NCBI RefSeq assembly: GCF_004216905.1
Contig: NZ_SGXJ01000003.1
Span: forward strand, 124,001 to 188,000
From: Kribbella sp. VKM Ac-2569
Lineage (GTDB): Bacteria > Actinomycetota > Actinomycetes > Propionibacteriales > Kribbellaceae
DNA: 64,000 nucleotides
Reading direction: 5' to 3'
This document shows positions 50,768 through 58,420 of this stretch, one piece after another; positions within the stretch are counted from its first letter, which is position 1; each line of letters starts with the position of its first letter. The notes under the pieces were generated by a model, which searched no databases, was not told the origin of the DNA, and saw only the letters and a list, made by a program, of their open reading frames with translations. A program made the position numbers and the translations under genes.

Positions 50768-51673
50768 GTGACACGCATTGAGAGCTGGAGCCCCGGCAGG
50801 CTGGCCAGGGTCGTGTCGATGCTGTTCGTCGCCGCGATCTTCCTGGTGCCGATCGCCGGTTTCGTCGCGATGGCGTTCCGCTCCAACGACGGCGTGGAGA
50901 ACGGCAGCGGCGGTTTCCTCGGCCTCGGAGACATTGCCTGGAGCAACGTCCGGTACAGCTGGTCGCAGGTCAATGGCTTCGGCCCGGAGGGCGGCCTGTT
51001 CACCCGCTGGCTGACGAACTCACTCGTCGTGGCGGCCGGGGGAGCGATCCTCGCTGTCGTCGCAGCGCTCCCGGCCGGCTACGCGATGGCACGGCTGCGG
51101 TTCCGCGCCCGCCGGGCAGTGCTCCTGATCACCTTGGTCACGATGGTGATGCCGAACACCGTGCTGGTCATCCCGCTGTTCCTCGAGGTGAACGCCGTGG
51201 GTGCGGTCGGCGAGCTGTGGCCGGTCGCGCTGATCATGGGCTTCTTCCCGTTCGGCGTGTACCTGTCCTACATCCACTACCTCACCACGATGCCGAAGGA
51301 ACTCGTCGAGGCGGCCCGCCTGGACGGGCTCGGGGAGGTGTCGGTGTTCTGGTGGATCGGGCTGCGGATCTCCAAGCAGGTCGTCGTACTCGTCGCGTTC
51401 TTCGCCTTCGTCGCGAACTGGACGAACTTCTTCCTGCCGCTGGCGTTGCTGTCGTCGAACCAGAAGAACCAGACCGTGTCGATCGGCCTGCAGCAGTTGA
51501 TCGGCGCGAGCCCGCTGTTCAACCCGACCGTCGCGGCCGGTTTGGACGTCAAGCTCTACATGCCGCAGCTGGCGTTGGCGACGTTCATCTCGATGCTGCC
51601 GCTGCTGGCGGTCTTCCTCGGCGCCCAGCGGTTCCTCATCCGCGGCGAGACGGTCGGGGCGGTGAAAGGCTGA
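50768..51673 (+). CDS. ABC sugar-type permease, MalG-like
   Basis: 301 aa, six membrane segments. The EAA loop is PKELVEAARLDGLGEVSVFW. GTG 50768 directly follows the stop of the first permease. No nucleotide-binding subunit is encoded in the operon or window, so a shared ATPase of the MsiK type is probably used, as is usual for CUT1 transporters of actinomycetes. The stop overlaps the next start (ATGA-type). Confidence 0.94.
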   Translation: MTRIESWSPGRLARVVSMLFVAAIFLVPIAGFVAMAFRSNDGVENGSGGFLGLGDIAWSNVRYSWSQVNGFGPEGGLFTRWLTNSLVVAAGGAILAVVAALPAGYAMARLRFRARRAVLLITLVTMVMPNTVLVIPLFLEVNAVGAVGELWPVALIMGFFPFGVYLSYIHYLTTMPKELVEAARLDGLGEVSVFWWIGLRISKQVVVLVAFFAFVANWTNFFLPLALLSSNQKNQTVSIGLQQLIGASPLFNPTVAAGLDVKLYMPQLALATFISMLPLLAVFLGAQRFLIRGETVGAVKG

Positions 51674-52767
51674 TGACCGATCTCCCGGAGTTCGCACCAC
51701 ACCCCGGCTACGCCCTCACCCCGCCGGCCAACCCGCGGCCGATCGTGATCGTCGGCGCCGGCGGCATCGTCCGCGACGCCCACCTGCCCGCGTACAGCAA
51801 GGCCGGTTTCCCCGTCGCGAGCATCACGGACCTCCAACTCGACCGCGCACAGGCGCTCCAAGAAAAGTACGGCATACCGAAGGCGTACGACGATGTCGCT
51901 GCCGCCGTGGCAGTCGCACCTGACAACGCGGTGTACGACATCGCCCTCCCGCCCGAGGCCCACGTAGACGTCCTCGAACAGCTACCCGACGGAGCCGCCG
52001 TACTGCTCCAGAAACCCTTGGGCAACCAGCTCGCCGAGGGCATCCGCACCCGCGAAGTCTGTCGCCGCAAGGGCCTCGTAGCCGCGGTCAACACCCAGCT
52101 GCGGTTTGCGCCGTACGTCGCCGTCGCGCGGAAGCTGATTGCCGACGGCATCATTGGCGAGCTCTACGACTTCGAGATCCGGGTCTCGGTCCGTACGCCG
52201 TGGGAGATGTTCCCGTACGTCCTCGAACTCGACCGGCTCGAGATCAACATGCACAGCGTCCACTACCTCGACCTGGTCCGCTCGTTCCTGGGCGATCCGA
52301 CCGGCGTGTCCGCAGTCACCGTCCGGCACCCGGAGAAGACCCACGCGAACAGTCGCTCCGACATCGCTCTGACGTACGGCGACCGCCCGGTGCGGGTCGT
52401 GGTGTCGACGAATCACGATCACCATTTCGGTGAACGGTACGAGGAGAGCTACATCAAGTGGGAGGGCACGAAGGGCGCCGTACGCGTGCAGCTCGGGCTG
52501 TTGCTCGACTACCCGCGCGGTGGTGAGGACCGGCTCGAGCTCGTCACCGACGATCGCCTGGAGGAGGGTTGGCGGCCGGTGCCGTTCGAGGGCTCGTGGT
52601 TCCCCGACGCGTTCATCGGCTCGATGGGCGTGGTCCAGCGCTACCTGGAGGGCTCGATCCCTTCGCTGCCCACTTCGGTGGAGGACGTCTTCCGCACGAT
52701 GGCGGTGGTCGAGGCGGCCTACACCTCCGCCGCGAATGGTGGCGAACCGCCGCAGTACGACGCTTGA
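51673..52767 (+). CDS. Gfo/Idh/MocA family NAD(P)-dependent oxidoreductase
   Basis: 364 aa. The Rossmann motif IVIVGAGGIVRDAHLPAYSK begins near residue 20. The usual EKP catalytic-lysine motif reads LLQKPLG, and the H-containing substrate motif is INMHSVHYLDLVRSFLG. Such enzymes oxidise or reduce a sugar, inositol or sugar-acid carbon at the expense of NAD(P). The ATG overlaps the permease stop by 1 bp. In this operon it is the likely first catabolic step on the imported compound. Confidence 0.93.
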   Translation: MTDLPEFAPHPGYALTPPANPRPIVIVGAGGIVRDAHLPAYSKAGFPVASITDLQLDRAQALQEKYGIPKAYDDVAAAVAVAPDNAVYDIALPPEAHVDVLEQLPDGAAVLLQKPLGNQLAEGIRTREVCRRKGLVAAVNTQLRFAPYVAVARKLIADGIIGELYDFEIRVSVRTPWEMFPYVLELDRLEINMHSVHYLDLVRSFLGDPTGVSAVTVRHPEKTHANSRSDIALTYGDRPVRVVVSTNHDHHFGERYEESYIKWEGTKGAVRVQLGLLLDYPRGGEDRLELVTDDRLEEGWRPVPFEGSWFPDAFIGSMGVVQRYLEGSIPSLPTSVEDVFRTMAVVEAAYTSAANGGEPPQYDA

Positions 52768-52787
52768 ACGATCTGAGAGGAACAACG

Positions 52788-52805
52788 ATGGGAACCGAGT
52801 GGTGA
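52788..52805 (+). other. Five-codon minicistron overlapping the CoA-transferase 2 start
   Basis: ATGGGAACCGAGTGGTGA encodes MGTEW and stop. GAGAGG lies seven bases upstream, the best ribosome site in this gap. Its TGA overlaps the GTG at 52802 (GTGA), so it may load ribosomes for reinitiation. A small indel that breaks a longer N-terminus is the alternative. Confidence 0.4.
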
Positions 52806-53953
52806 CGGAACTTCCCCTGTCCGGGGTCACCGTCCTCGACTTCAGCCAGTTCCTGGCCGGGCCGGTGGCGGCGTTGCGGCTGGCAGATCTGGGCGCGCGG
52901 GTGATCAAGATCGAGCGCCCCGGCAGCGGCGACGCCGGCCGGCAACTCGCCTTCGCCGGCCGGATGATCGAGGGCGACAGCATGTCGTTCCACGCGATGA
53001 ACCGGAACAAGGAGAGCATCGTCGCCGACCTCAAGGACCCGGCCGACCTGAACAGGGTCCGGGCGCTGGTCGCGGCGGCCGATGTGGTGGTCTCGAACTT
53101 CCGTCCCGGCGTGATGGAACGGCTCGGCCTCGACTACGAGACGGTACGCCGGATCAACCCCGGCATCGTCTACGGCAGTGTCAGCGGGTACGGCGACACG
53201 GGTCCGTTCAAGGACCGGCCCGGACAGGATCTGCTCGCCCAGTCGATCGCCGGCCTGCCATGGCTGAACGGTTCCCGCGACGATCCGCCGATGCCGGTCG
53301 GACTGGCCGTGGCCGACCATCTCGCCAGCTGTCATCTCGCCCAGGGCATCACGGCGCTGCTGGTACGACGGTTCCGCACTGGTCGAGGTGGACACGCGCA
53401 GACCAGTCTGCTGGAGGCGCTGCTCGACCTCGAGTTCGAGCTGCTGACGACGCGGTTGAACGACCCGTCGATCGCCGTACAACGGAAGGGCACCCGCTCG
53501 GCGCATGCGTTCCTGCCGGCGCCGTACGGCATCTATCCGACCAGCGACGGGTACCTCGCGATCGCGATGAACCCGGTCCCGACCATCGGCCGGTTGCTCG
53601 ACCTGCCCGAGGTCGCCGCGATGACCGATCCGCAGTCGTGGTGGGATCGGCAGGAGGAGATCGAGGAGCTGCTGTCGGAACGGCTCAGCACCCGGACTCG
53701 CGATGAATGGCTGGCCGTCCTCGACGCCGAGGACGTGTGGTGCGCGCCCGTTCTTACCCTGGACGAACTGGTCGCGCACGACGGCTTCCGCGCGATCGCG
53801 ATGACGCAGGAGCTCCACCGCGACGGTCTCGAGCTGACCACCACGCGGAGCCCGATCAGGATCGACGGCGAGCGGCTGACCAACTCGCGGCCGGCGCCCC
53901 GGCTGGGCGAGCATGATCCCGTCGAACCGCACTCGGTGGAGGAGATCGCATGA
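52802..53953 (+). CDS. Class III CoA-transferase (CaiB/BaiF family), copy 2
   Basis: 383 aa. It has the same hallmark segments as copy 1: LPLSGVTVLDFSQFLAGPVA, FHAMNRNKESIVADLKDP and SGYGDTGPFKDRPGQDLLAQ with the predicted catalytic Asp. The C-terminal half diverges (for example WWDRQEEIEELLSERLSTRT). It transfers CoA to a carboxylate, presumably an intermediate of the imported substrate. Start candidates are GTG 52799 and GTG 52802; the only strong ribosome site belongs to the overlapping minicistron. The stop overlaps the next start (ATGA). Confidence 0.93.
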   Translation: MTELPLSGVTVLDFSQFLAGPVAALRLADLGARVIKIERPGSGDAGRQLAFAGRMIEGDSMSFHAMNRNKESIVADLKDPADLNRVRALVAAADVVVSNFRPGVMERLGLDYETVRRINPGIVYGSVSGYGDTGPFKDRPGQDLLAQSIAGLPWLNGSRDDPPMPVGLAVADHLASCHLAQGITALLVRRFRTGRGGHAQTSLLEALLDLEFELLTTRLNDPSIAVQRKGTRSAHAFLPAPYGIYPTSDGYLAIAMNPVPTIGRLLDLPEVAAMTDPQSWWDRQEEIEELLSERLSTRTRDEWLAVLDAEDVWCAPVLTLDELVAHDGFRAIAMTQELHRDGLELTTTRSPIRIDGERLTNSRPAPRLGEHDPVEPHSVEEIA

Positions 53954-55077
53954 CGACGTTGCGTGGCATGACCTGGGAACATCCGCGCGGGTACGACTGC
54001 CAGGTCGCGGCGGCGAAGGAGTACGCGCGTCGTACCGGTGTCGACGTGCAGTGGGAGTACCGCTCGCTCCAGGCCTTCGCCGACGAGCCGATCGCGGGGC
54101 TCGCGGCCCGGTACGACCTGCTCGTCATCGACCATCCGCACGTCCCGCTGGCGGCGGCCGAGGGACTGCTAGCACCGCTAGACGGAGCCGGTCATGACGA
54201 GGAGCTAGCAGCGCTAGCAAACGATGCTGTGGGCAACAGCCACGCGTCCTACGCCCATGACGGTCACCAGTACGGACTCGCCACCGACTCCGCTGCGCAG
54301 GTCGCCGTACATCGTCCTGATCTGCTGCCCACCCCGCCGACGGAATGGGACGGCGTACTCGAGCTGGCCCGCGAAGGCAGGGTGCTCTGGCCAGCGAAGC
54401 CGATCGACGCGTACTCAAGCCTGTGCACCCTCGCCGCCAACCGCGGTACGCCGGTCGCGGCCGAGCCGGGCCGCTTCCTCGCCGAGGACGACGCGGCCGT
54501 CGTACTCGACCTGATGCATCGGCTCGCGGAGCGAGTCCCCGAGTGGTGCCTCGCAGCCAACCCGATCGAGGTCGCCGAGGCATTGGCGGGGGACGGGCAA
54601 TGGGCTTACGTGCCGCTCGCCTACGGGTACACGAACTATTCGCGTAACGGTTTCCGCCCCCATCGGCTCAAGTACGTCGACATTCCGGCCGGGCCGCGTG
54701 GGGTCGCCGGGTCGCAGCTAGGGGGAGCCGGCATCGCGGTCTCGGCGTACACCCGGGAACTCGAGGCAGCCCGCGCGTACGCCGTCTGGCTAGCCTCGCC
54801 CGAGGTCCAGTCGGGGGTGTACTACGACGCAGGCGGCCAGCCCGGGTACGCGTCTTCGTGGGATGACGACCGTCTGAACGAGGACTCGTGGGACTTCTTC
54901 CGCGGGATCCGGCAGACGCTCGAAGGCGCGTGGGTGCGGCCGCGGACGGCGGGCTACATGGAGTTCCAGGACGTCGTCTCGCCGTGGGTCACAGCGACCC
55001 TCCGCGGTGAGCTGACCGATGCCGAGCTGGTACGGCGCGCAAACGCGCTGGCCGAGCGACTGTTGGGAGAGCGATGA
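53950..55077 (+). CDS. Solute-binding-protein-like protein without signal peptide
   Basis: 375 aa. The sequence follows an extracellular solute-binding protein (family 1) pattern from the first residues: RGMTWEHPRGYDCQVAAAKE, AARYDLLVIDHPHVPLAAAE, VPLAYGYTNYSRNG and YAVWLASPEVQSGVYYDAGG. There is no signal peptide, lipobox or membrane segment, and the start is fixed by the ATGA overlap with CoA-transferase 2, so it should stay in the cytoplasm. It might bind the substrate or an intermediate as a sensor, carrier or enzyme subunit. Nothing in the sequence shows catalysis. It overlaps the MaoC gene by 4 bp. Confidence 0.85.
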   Translation: MTTLRGMTWEHPRGYDCQVAAAKEYARRTGVDVQWEYRSLQAFADEPIAGLAARYDLLVIDHPHVPLAAAEGLLAPLDGAGHDEELAALANDAVGNSHASYAHDGHQYGLATDSAAQVAVHRPDLLPTPPTEWDGVLELAREGRVLWPAKPIDAYSSLCTLAANRGTPVAAEPGRFLAEDDAAVVLDLMHRLAERVPEWCLAANPIEVAEALAGDGQWAYVPLAYGYTNYSRNGFRPHRLKYVDIPAGPRGVAGSQLGGAGIAVSAYTRELEAARAYAVWLASPEVQSGVYYDAGGQPGYASSWDDDRLNEDSWDFFRGIRQTLEGAWVRPRTAGYMEFQDVVSPWVTATLRGELTDAELVRRANALAERLLGER

Positions 55078-55529
55078 AGGTCGCGGAGCGGTGGTTCGAG
55101 GAGTACGAGATCGGCGAGAGCCGCACTACCGTCGGGCGGACGATCACCGAGGCCGACATCGTGCTGCACGCCGGCCAGACCGGTGACTTCTTCCCGCACC
55201 ACCTGGACGCCGAGTGGATGGCGACGCAGCCGGCCGGGCAGCGGATCGCGCACGGCACGCTGATCCTCTCGGTCGCCGTCGGGATGACCGCGGGCGACAT
55301 CAATCCGCGGTCGATGTCGTACGGATACGACAAGATCCGCTTCATCAAGCCGGTGTTCATCGGCGACACGATCACGGTCACCGCGGCCATCACTGAGAAG
55401 TCCGACCACAAGCGGACGCCGGAGACCCACGGCTATGTTCACGAGCAGGTCAGCGTGACGAACCAGCGCGCGGAGACCGTTCTCGTGCTCACCCATCTCT
55501 ATCTGGTCGACAAGCGAGGTCCGGCATGA
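55074..55529 (+). CDS. MaoC family hydratase (hot-dog fold)
   Basis: 151 aa. Hydratase-2 features are TITEADIVLHAGQTGDFFPH followed by HLDAEWM and RIAHGTLILSVAVGM, with the catalytic Asp/His pair (GDFFPHH, AHG) of enoyl-CoA hydratases. The ending VHEQVSVTNQRAETVLVLTH is typical. It should add water to, or remove it from, an acyl-CoA, which fits the CoA-transferases in the same operon. It is translationally coupled on both sides (4-bp overlaps). Confidence 0.92.
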   Translation: MKVAERWFEEYEIGESRTTVGRTITEADIVLHAGQTGDFFPHHLDAEWMATQPAGQRIAHGTLILSVAVGMTAGDINPRSMSYGYDKIRFIKPVFIGDTITVTAAITEKSDHKRTPETHGYVHEQVSVTNQRAETVLVLTHLYLVDKRGPA

Positions 55530-56359
55530 TCATCGACGCGCACCAGCACGTGTGGGATCTGGACCGCTCGCCGTACCGGTGGCTCGGCCCGCATGTACCG
55601 CAGTGGAACCGCACCTTCACCTTCGAGGAGCTCAAGCCGCAGCTGGTCCGCAACGGCGTCGACGCGACGGTGCTCGTGCAGTCCGACGACCACGATGGCG
55701 ACACCGACCTGATGCTGGAGGTGGCCGATCGGCATCCTGAGGTGGCGGCGATCGTGGCGTACGTTCCGCTCGATCAACCCGGCGTTGCTGCGGAGCGCCT
55801 CGCGCAGTTGCGGAAGGACCCTCGCGTGGTCGGTATTCGCAACCTGATCCACGACCTCCCGGACCCGGACTGGATCCTGCGGCCCGACGTCGGCGAGGGG
55901 CTCGGCGTACTCGAGCAGGCAGACGTGACGTTCGACTACGTCGCCGTACTGCCTCGGCATCTCGAACACGTCCCGACGCTGTCGGAACGGCACCCCGAAC
56001 TGCGGATCGTCATCGACCACCTCGCCAAACCACCGATCGGCGACGCGGAACGCGAGCCGTGGTGGAGCCTCATCGCGACCGCCGCCGAGAACCCGCGCGT
56101 GTACGCGAAGGTCTCCGGTCTCTACCCCGAAACCTGGACCCGGGACTCGCTGCAACCGTTCCTCGACCGGGCGCTGGAGGTCTTCGGGCCGGAGCGACTC
56201 ATGTACGGCGGCGACTGGCCGATCTCCACCGCGGCGGGCGGATACGACCGAGTCTTCAAGGGCCTGTCCGACGCTCTCTCGCACCTCTCGGACAGCGACC
56301 GCGAACACATCTACTCAGCCACCGCCCGCCGCTTCTACCGAATCAACGGCCAGGCGTAG
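55526..56359 (+). CDS. Amidohydrolase, L-fuconolactonase-like (COG3618)
   Basis: 277 aa. The TIM-barrel metal motif is IIDAHQHVWDLDRSPYRWL, with later ligands in PELRIVIDHLAKPP and ERLMYGGDWP (Asp). These match COG3618 lactonases such as L-fucono-, L-rhamnono- and 4-sulfomuconolactone hydrolases. It likely opens a lactone made by the upstream dehydrogenase. It overlaps maoC by 4 bp and ends the operon. Confidence 0.9.
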   Translation: MIIDAHQHVWDLDRSPYRWLGPHVPQWNRTFTFEELKPQLVRNGVDATVLVQSDDHDGDTDLMLEVADRHPEVAAIVAYVPLDQPGVAAERLAQLRKDPRVVGIRNLIHDLPDPDWILRPDVGEGLGVLEQADVTFDYVAVLPRHLEHVPTLSERHPELRIVIDHLAKPPIGDAEREPWWSLIATAAENPRVYAKVSGLYPETWTRDSLQPFLDRALEVFGPERLMYGGDWPISTAAGGYDRVFKGLSDALSHLSDSDREHIYSATARRFYRINGQA

Positions 56360-56420
56360 GCCTCGGGTTTGCGGGAGATTCGCGCGGGCACCGGATGGTG
56401 TCCGCACGGGGATTCAACCT

Positions 56421-56438
56421 GCCGGGCCAGTGCCCGGC
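56421..56438 (+). terminator. Hairpin after the catabolic operon
   Basis: GCCGGGC-CAGT-GCCCGGC is a perfect 7-bp stem, 62 bp past the operon stop and before the small membrane protein gene. It could be a terminator or a leader hairpin of the small gene. Confidence 0.45.
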
Positions 56439-56456
56439 CCTGGAAAGGGGAAGACC

Positions 56457-56600
56457 ATGGAGTTCGTTCTGTGGATCATCGCCGTGATCCTCGTCGTATC
56501 CGGGATCGTGGGGCTGTTCCGTGGCCAGATGCTCTGGGGTGCCGCGCTGATCGTCCTCGGCCTTCTGGTCGGTCCTGGTGGCGTCAGCCTCTTCACCTGA
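56457..56600 (+). CDS. Very small hydrophobic protein with GPGG motif
   Basis: 47 aa: MEFVLWIIAVILVVSGIVGL, then FRGQMLWGAALIVLGLLVGP and GGVSLFT. It has two membrane segments separated by a short FRGQ turn and the GPGG-S tail seen in many short actinobacterial membrane proteins of unknown function. AAGGGGA is well placed before the ATG. A strong bidirectional terminator follows. Confidence 0.75.
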   Translation: MEFVLWIIAVILVVSGIVGLFRGQMLWGAALIVLGLLVGPGGVSLFT

Positions 56601-56606
56601 TCAACG

Positions 56607-56638
56607 TCGTCCCCGCGCTGTCCTCAGCGCGGGGACGA
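56607..56638. terminator. Bidirectional terminator, 14-bp stem
   Basis: TCGTCCCCGCGCTG pairs perfectly with CAGCGCGGGGACGA across a 4-nt loop (TCCT), between the convergent genes ending at 56600 and 56639. Confidence 0.88.
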
Positions 56639-57133
56639 TCAGGTTCGACCGTTCGTGCCCTTGTGCCTGATGTACGCCGGGATTGCGAGCCATAGCGTCA
56701 CGAACCAGATCAGCACGCCGACGACCGTGGCGACGGCGGCGGGGCGGGGGAGGACGACGTCGATGGCGATCAGTACGCCGCCGCACATCGACAGGATGAG
56801 GAGCGCCATACCGCCGCGCGCCAGACGATCCGTGGCGGTGACCATACGGTCACGCAACTGTTGGCGCCACAGCACCCGGTGCAGCGCGACCGGTGCCAGG
56901 AACAGCGCAACCGCCAGCGCCGCCGCGATCAGCGTGCAGGCGTACACCGCATGCGTGAAGTCGTCCGCGGCGTGGAACTGGTTCTGGAACGCGATTCCCA
57001 GCAAGAAGGCGAAGAGGATCTGCGTGCCGGTCTGCACGAGCCGCAACTCTTGCAGCAGCTCGTTCCAGTGCCGGTCGAGGCGCTCACCTGAGCTCTCGTC
57101 ATCACGCTCGTACGCCTGCGGATCGGAGCTCAT
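56639..57133 (-). CDS. DUF6328 family membrane protein
   Basis: 164 aa. An N-terminal cytoplasmic helix RLDRHWNELLQELRLVQTGT matches the DUF6328 signature, followed by four membrane segments (ILFAFLLGIAFQ, ACTLIAAALAVALFLAP, GGMALLILSMCGGVLIAI and VATVVGVLIWFVTLWLAIP). It is conserved in actinobacteria and its function is unknown. Confidence 0.85.
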   Translation of the reverse strand: MSSDPQAYERDDESSGERLDRHWNELLQELRLVQTGTQILFAFLLGIAFQNQFHAADDFTHAVYACTLIAAALAVALFLAPVALHRVLWRQQLRDRMVTATDRLARGGMALLILSMCGGVLIAIDVVLPRPAAVATVVGVLIWFVTLWLAIPAYIRHKGTNGRT

Positions 57134-57226
57134 CAGTCAGCCTTCCGTCGTACGTCGACCCCCGGGTACCCAGCGGGTGTTCTGATCAAGCGTTCGCGAC
57201 GCGTGATCAACCGCGGGGGAGCGGTG

Positions 57227-58420
57227 GGCGTGAGGCTTGGGGGCGTGACTTCTACGTGCGAATCGTCCGACACACGCCCTTCGCCGTTCAGGGCGCGGTC
57301 TGGGCTGGTGTCGTTGCTCGCTCTCGATCTGGGGATCTGCCTGCTGGTGGCGAGCGAGTTCCTGCCGGCCAGCGTGCTGCCCCGCATGGCCGCCGACCTT
57401 GGCGTCTCCGAAGGAACCGCCGGGTTGGCTGTTGCCGCCACCGCGATCGCCGGTGCCGTGACGGCGCCGTCGATCGCGATGGTGCTGCCGCGCGCGGATC
57501 GGCGGCTGGTGCTGATCGGCTTGCTCGCGGTGGCTGCGGTGTCCGATCTTGCGGTGGCGCTGTCGCCCGGGTTCGCGGTGGTGCTGCTGAGCCGCCTGAT
57601 CCTGGGCGTTGCGATCGCGGGCTACTGGTCGTTCGCGTTCGGCGCTGGCGTCCACGCCCTCCCGGGCCGCGAGCGGTTGGTGTCGACCAGCCTGTCGGTC
57701 GGGGTGAGCGTCGCGACGATCGTTGCCGTCCCGCTGGCGTCCATCGGCGCGGACACCGCCGGGTGGCGCGTCGTCTTCGGGGCGGCGGCCGCGTTGACCG
57801 TGCTGAGCCTGCTGTTCCTGGTCGTGGTGTTCCCGCCGGTTCCGGCGCACCCGGCGGCCGGACTTGCCATGATGCGGAGCGCACTACGCAATCCGTTGCT
57901 GATCGCGGGCCTGGTCATGATCGTGTTCGCTGCGCTCGGGAACTTCGTCGCTTACCCGTACATCCGGCTGGCGATCATGCGTGTGGCACCTGATGGTTCT
58001 GCCTGGATGTTGCTGGTCTGGGGACTGGGCGGTTTGGTAGGCAATATCGCGGCCGGCGCCTTAGCATCACGCTTGCGGGTCGCCTCCGCCGCGGCGCCGC
58101 TGTTGCTGTCCGCAGGCCTGGCCGTGACCGGCCATGCCGTCGGTGTACCGATGCTCGCGGCCGGAGTGATCGTCTGGGGGCTCGCGTTCAGCATGATGCC
58201 GGTCGTGACGCAGCTGTGGGTCGCTGGTGCCGAACGCGAACACACCGAGTCGGCCATGGGCTTGCAGGTGACAGCCTTCCAGGCGGCGATCACCGTCGGT
58301 TCAGCCGTCGGTGGCGCGTTCGTGGATGGTCATGGCGTCGCTGCGACCCTCGTGCTCGGTGCGGTGTGCGCAGTCGTCAGCGGGATCGGGTTCGCAGTGC
58401 TGCGCAATCCCGGTGCCTGA
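57227..58420 (+). CDS. MFS transporter, DHA1 (AraJ/Cml) type
   Basis: 397 aa, about 12 membrane segments. LLVASEFLPASVLPRMAADL and GVSEGTAGLAVAATAIAGAV mark the DHA1 drug/sugar efflux branch that includes AraJ and chloramphenicol exporters. The substrate is unknown. GTG 57227 or GTG 57245 are both possible starts. The 3' end overlaps the convergent AraC gene by 91 bp. Confidence 0.88.
   Translation, partial: GVRLGGVTSTCESSDTRPSPFRARSGLVSLLALDLGICLLVASEFLPASVLPRMAADLGVSEGTAGLAVAATAIAGAVTAPSIAMVLPRADRRLVLIGLLAVAAVSDLAVALSPGFAVVLLSRLILGVAIAGYWSFAFGAGVHALPGRERLVSTSLSVGVSVATIVAVPLASIGADTAGWRVVFGAAAALTVLSLLFLVVVFPPVPAHPAAGLAMMRSALRNPLLIAGLVMIVFAALGNFVAYPYIRLAIMRVAPDGSAWMLLVWGLGGLVGNIAAGALASRLRVASAAAPLLLSAGLAVTGHAVGVPMLAAGVIVWGLAFSMMPVVTQLWVAGAEREHTESAMGLQVTAFQAAITVGSAVGGAFVDGHGVAATLVLGAVCAVVSGIGFAVLRNPGA

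Noticed and set aside
46001..56359. Search for an ABC ATPase in the transporter operon
   Set aside because: No Walker A/B ABC signature is encoded in any frame of the operon; actinomycete CUT1 systems commonly share an MsiK-type ATPase, so this absence is not itself a defect.
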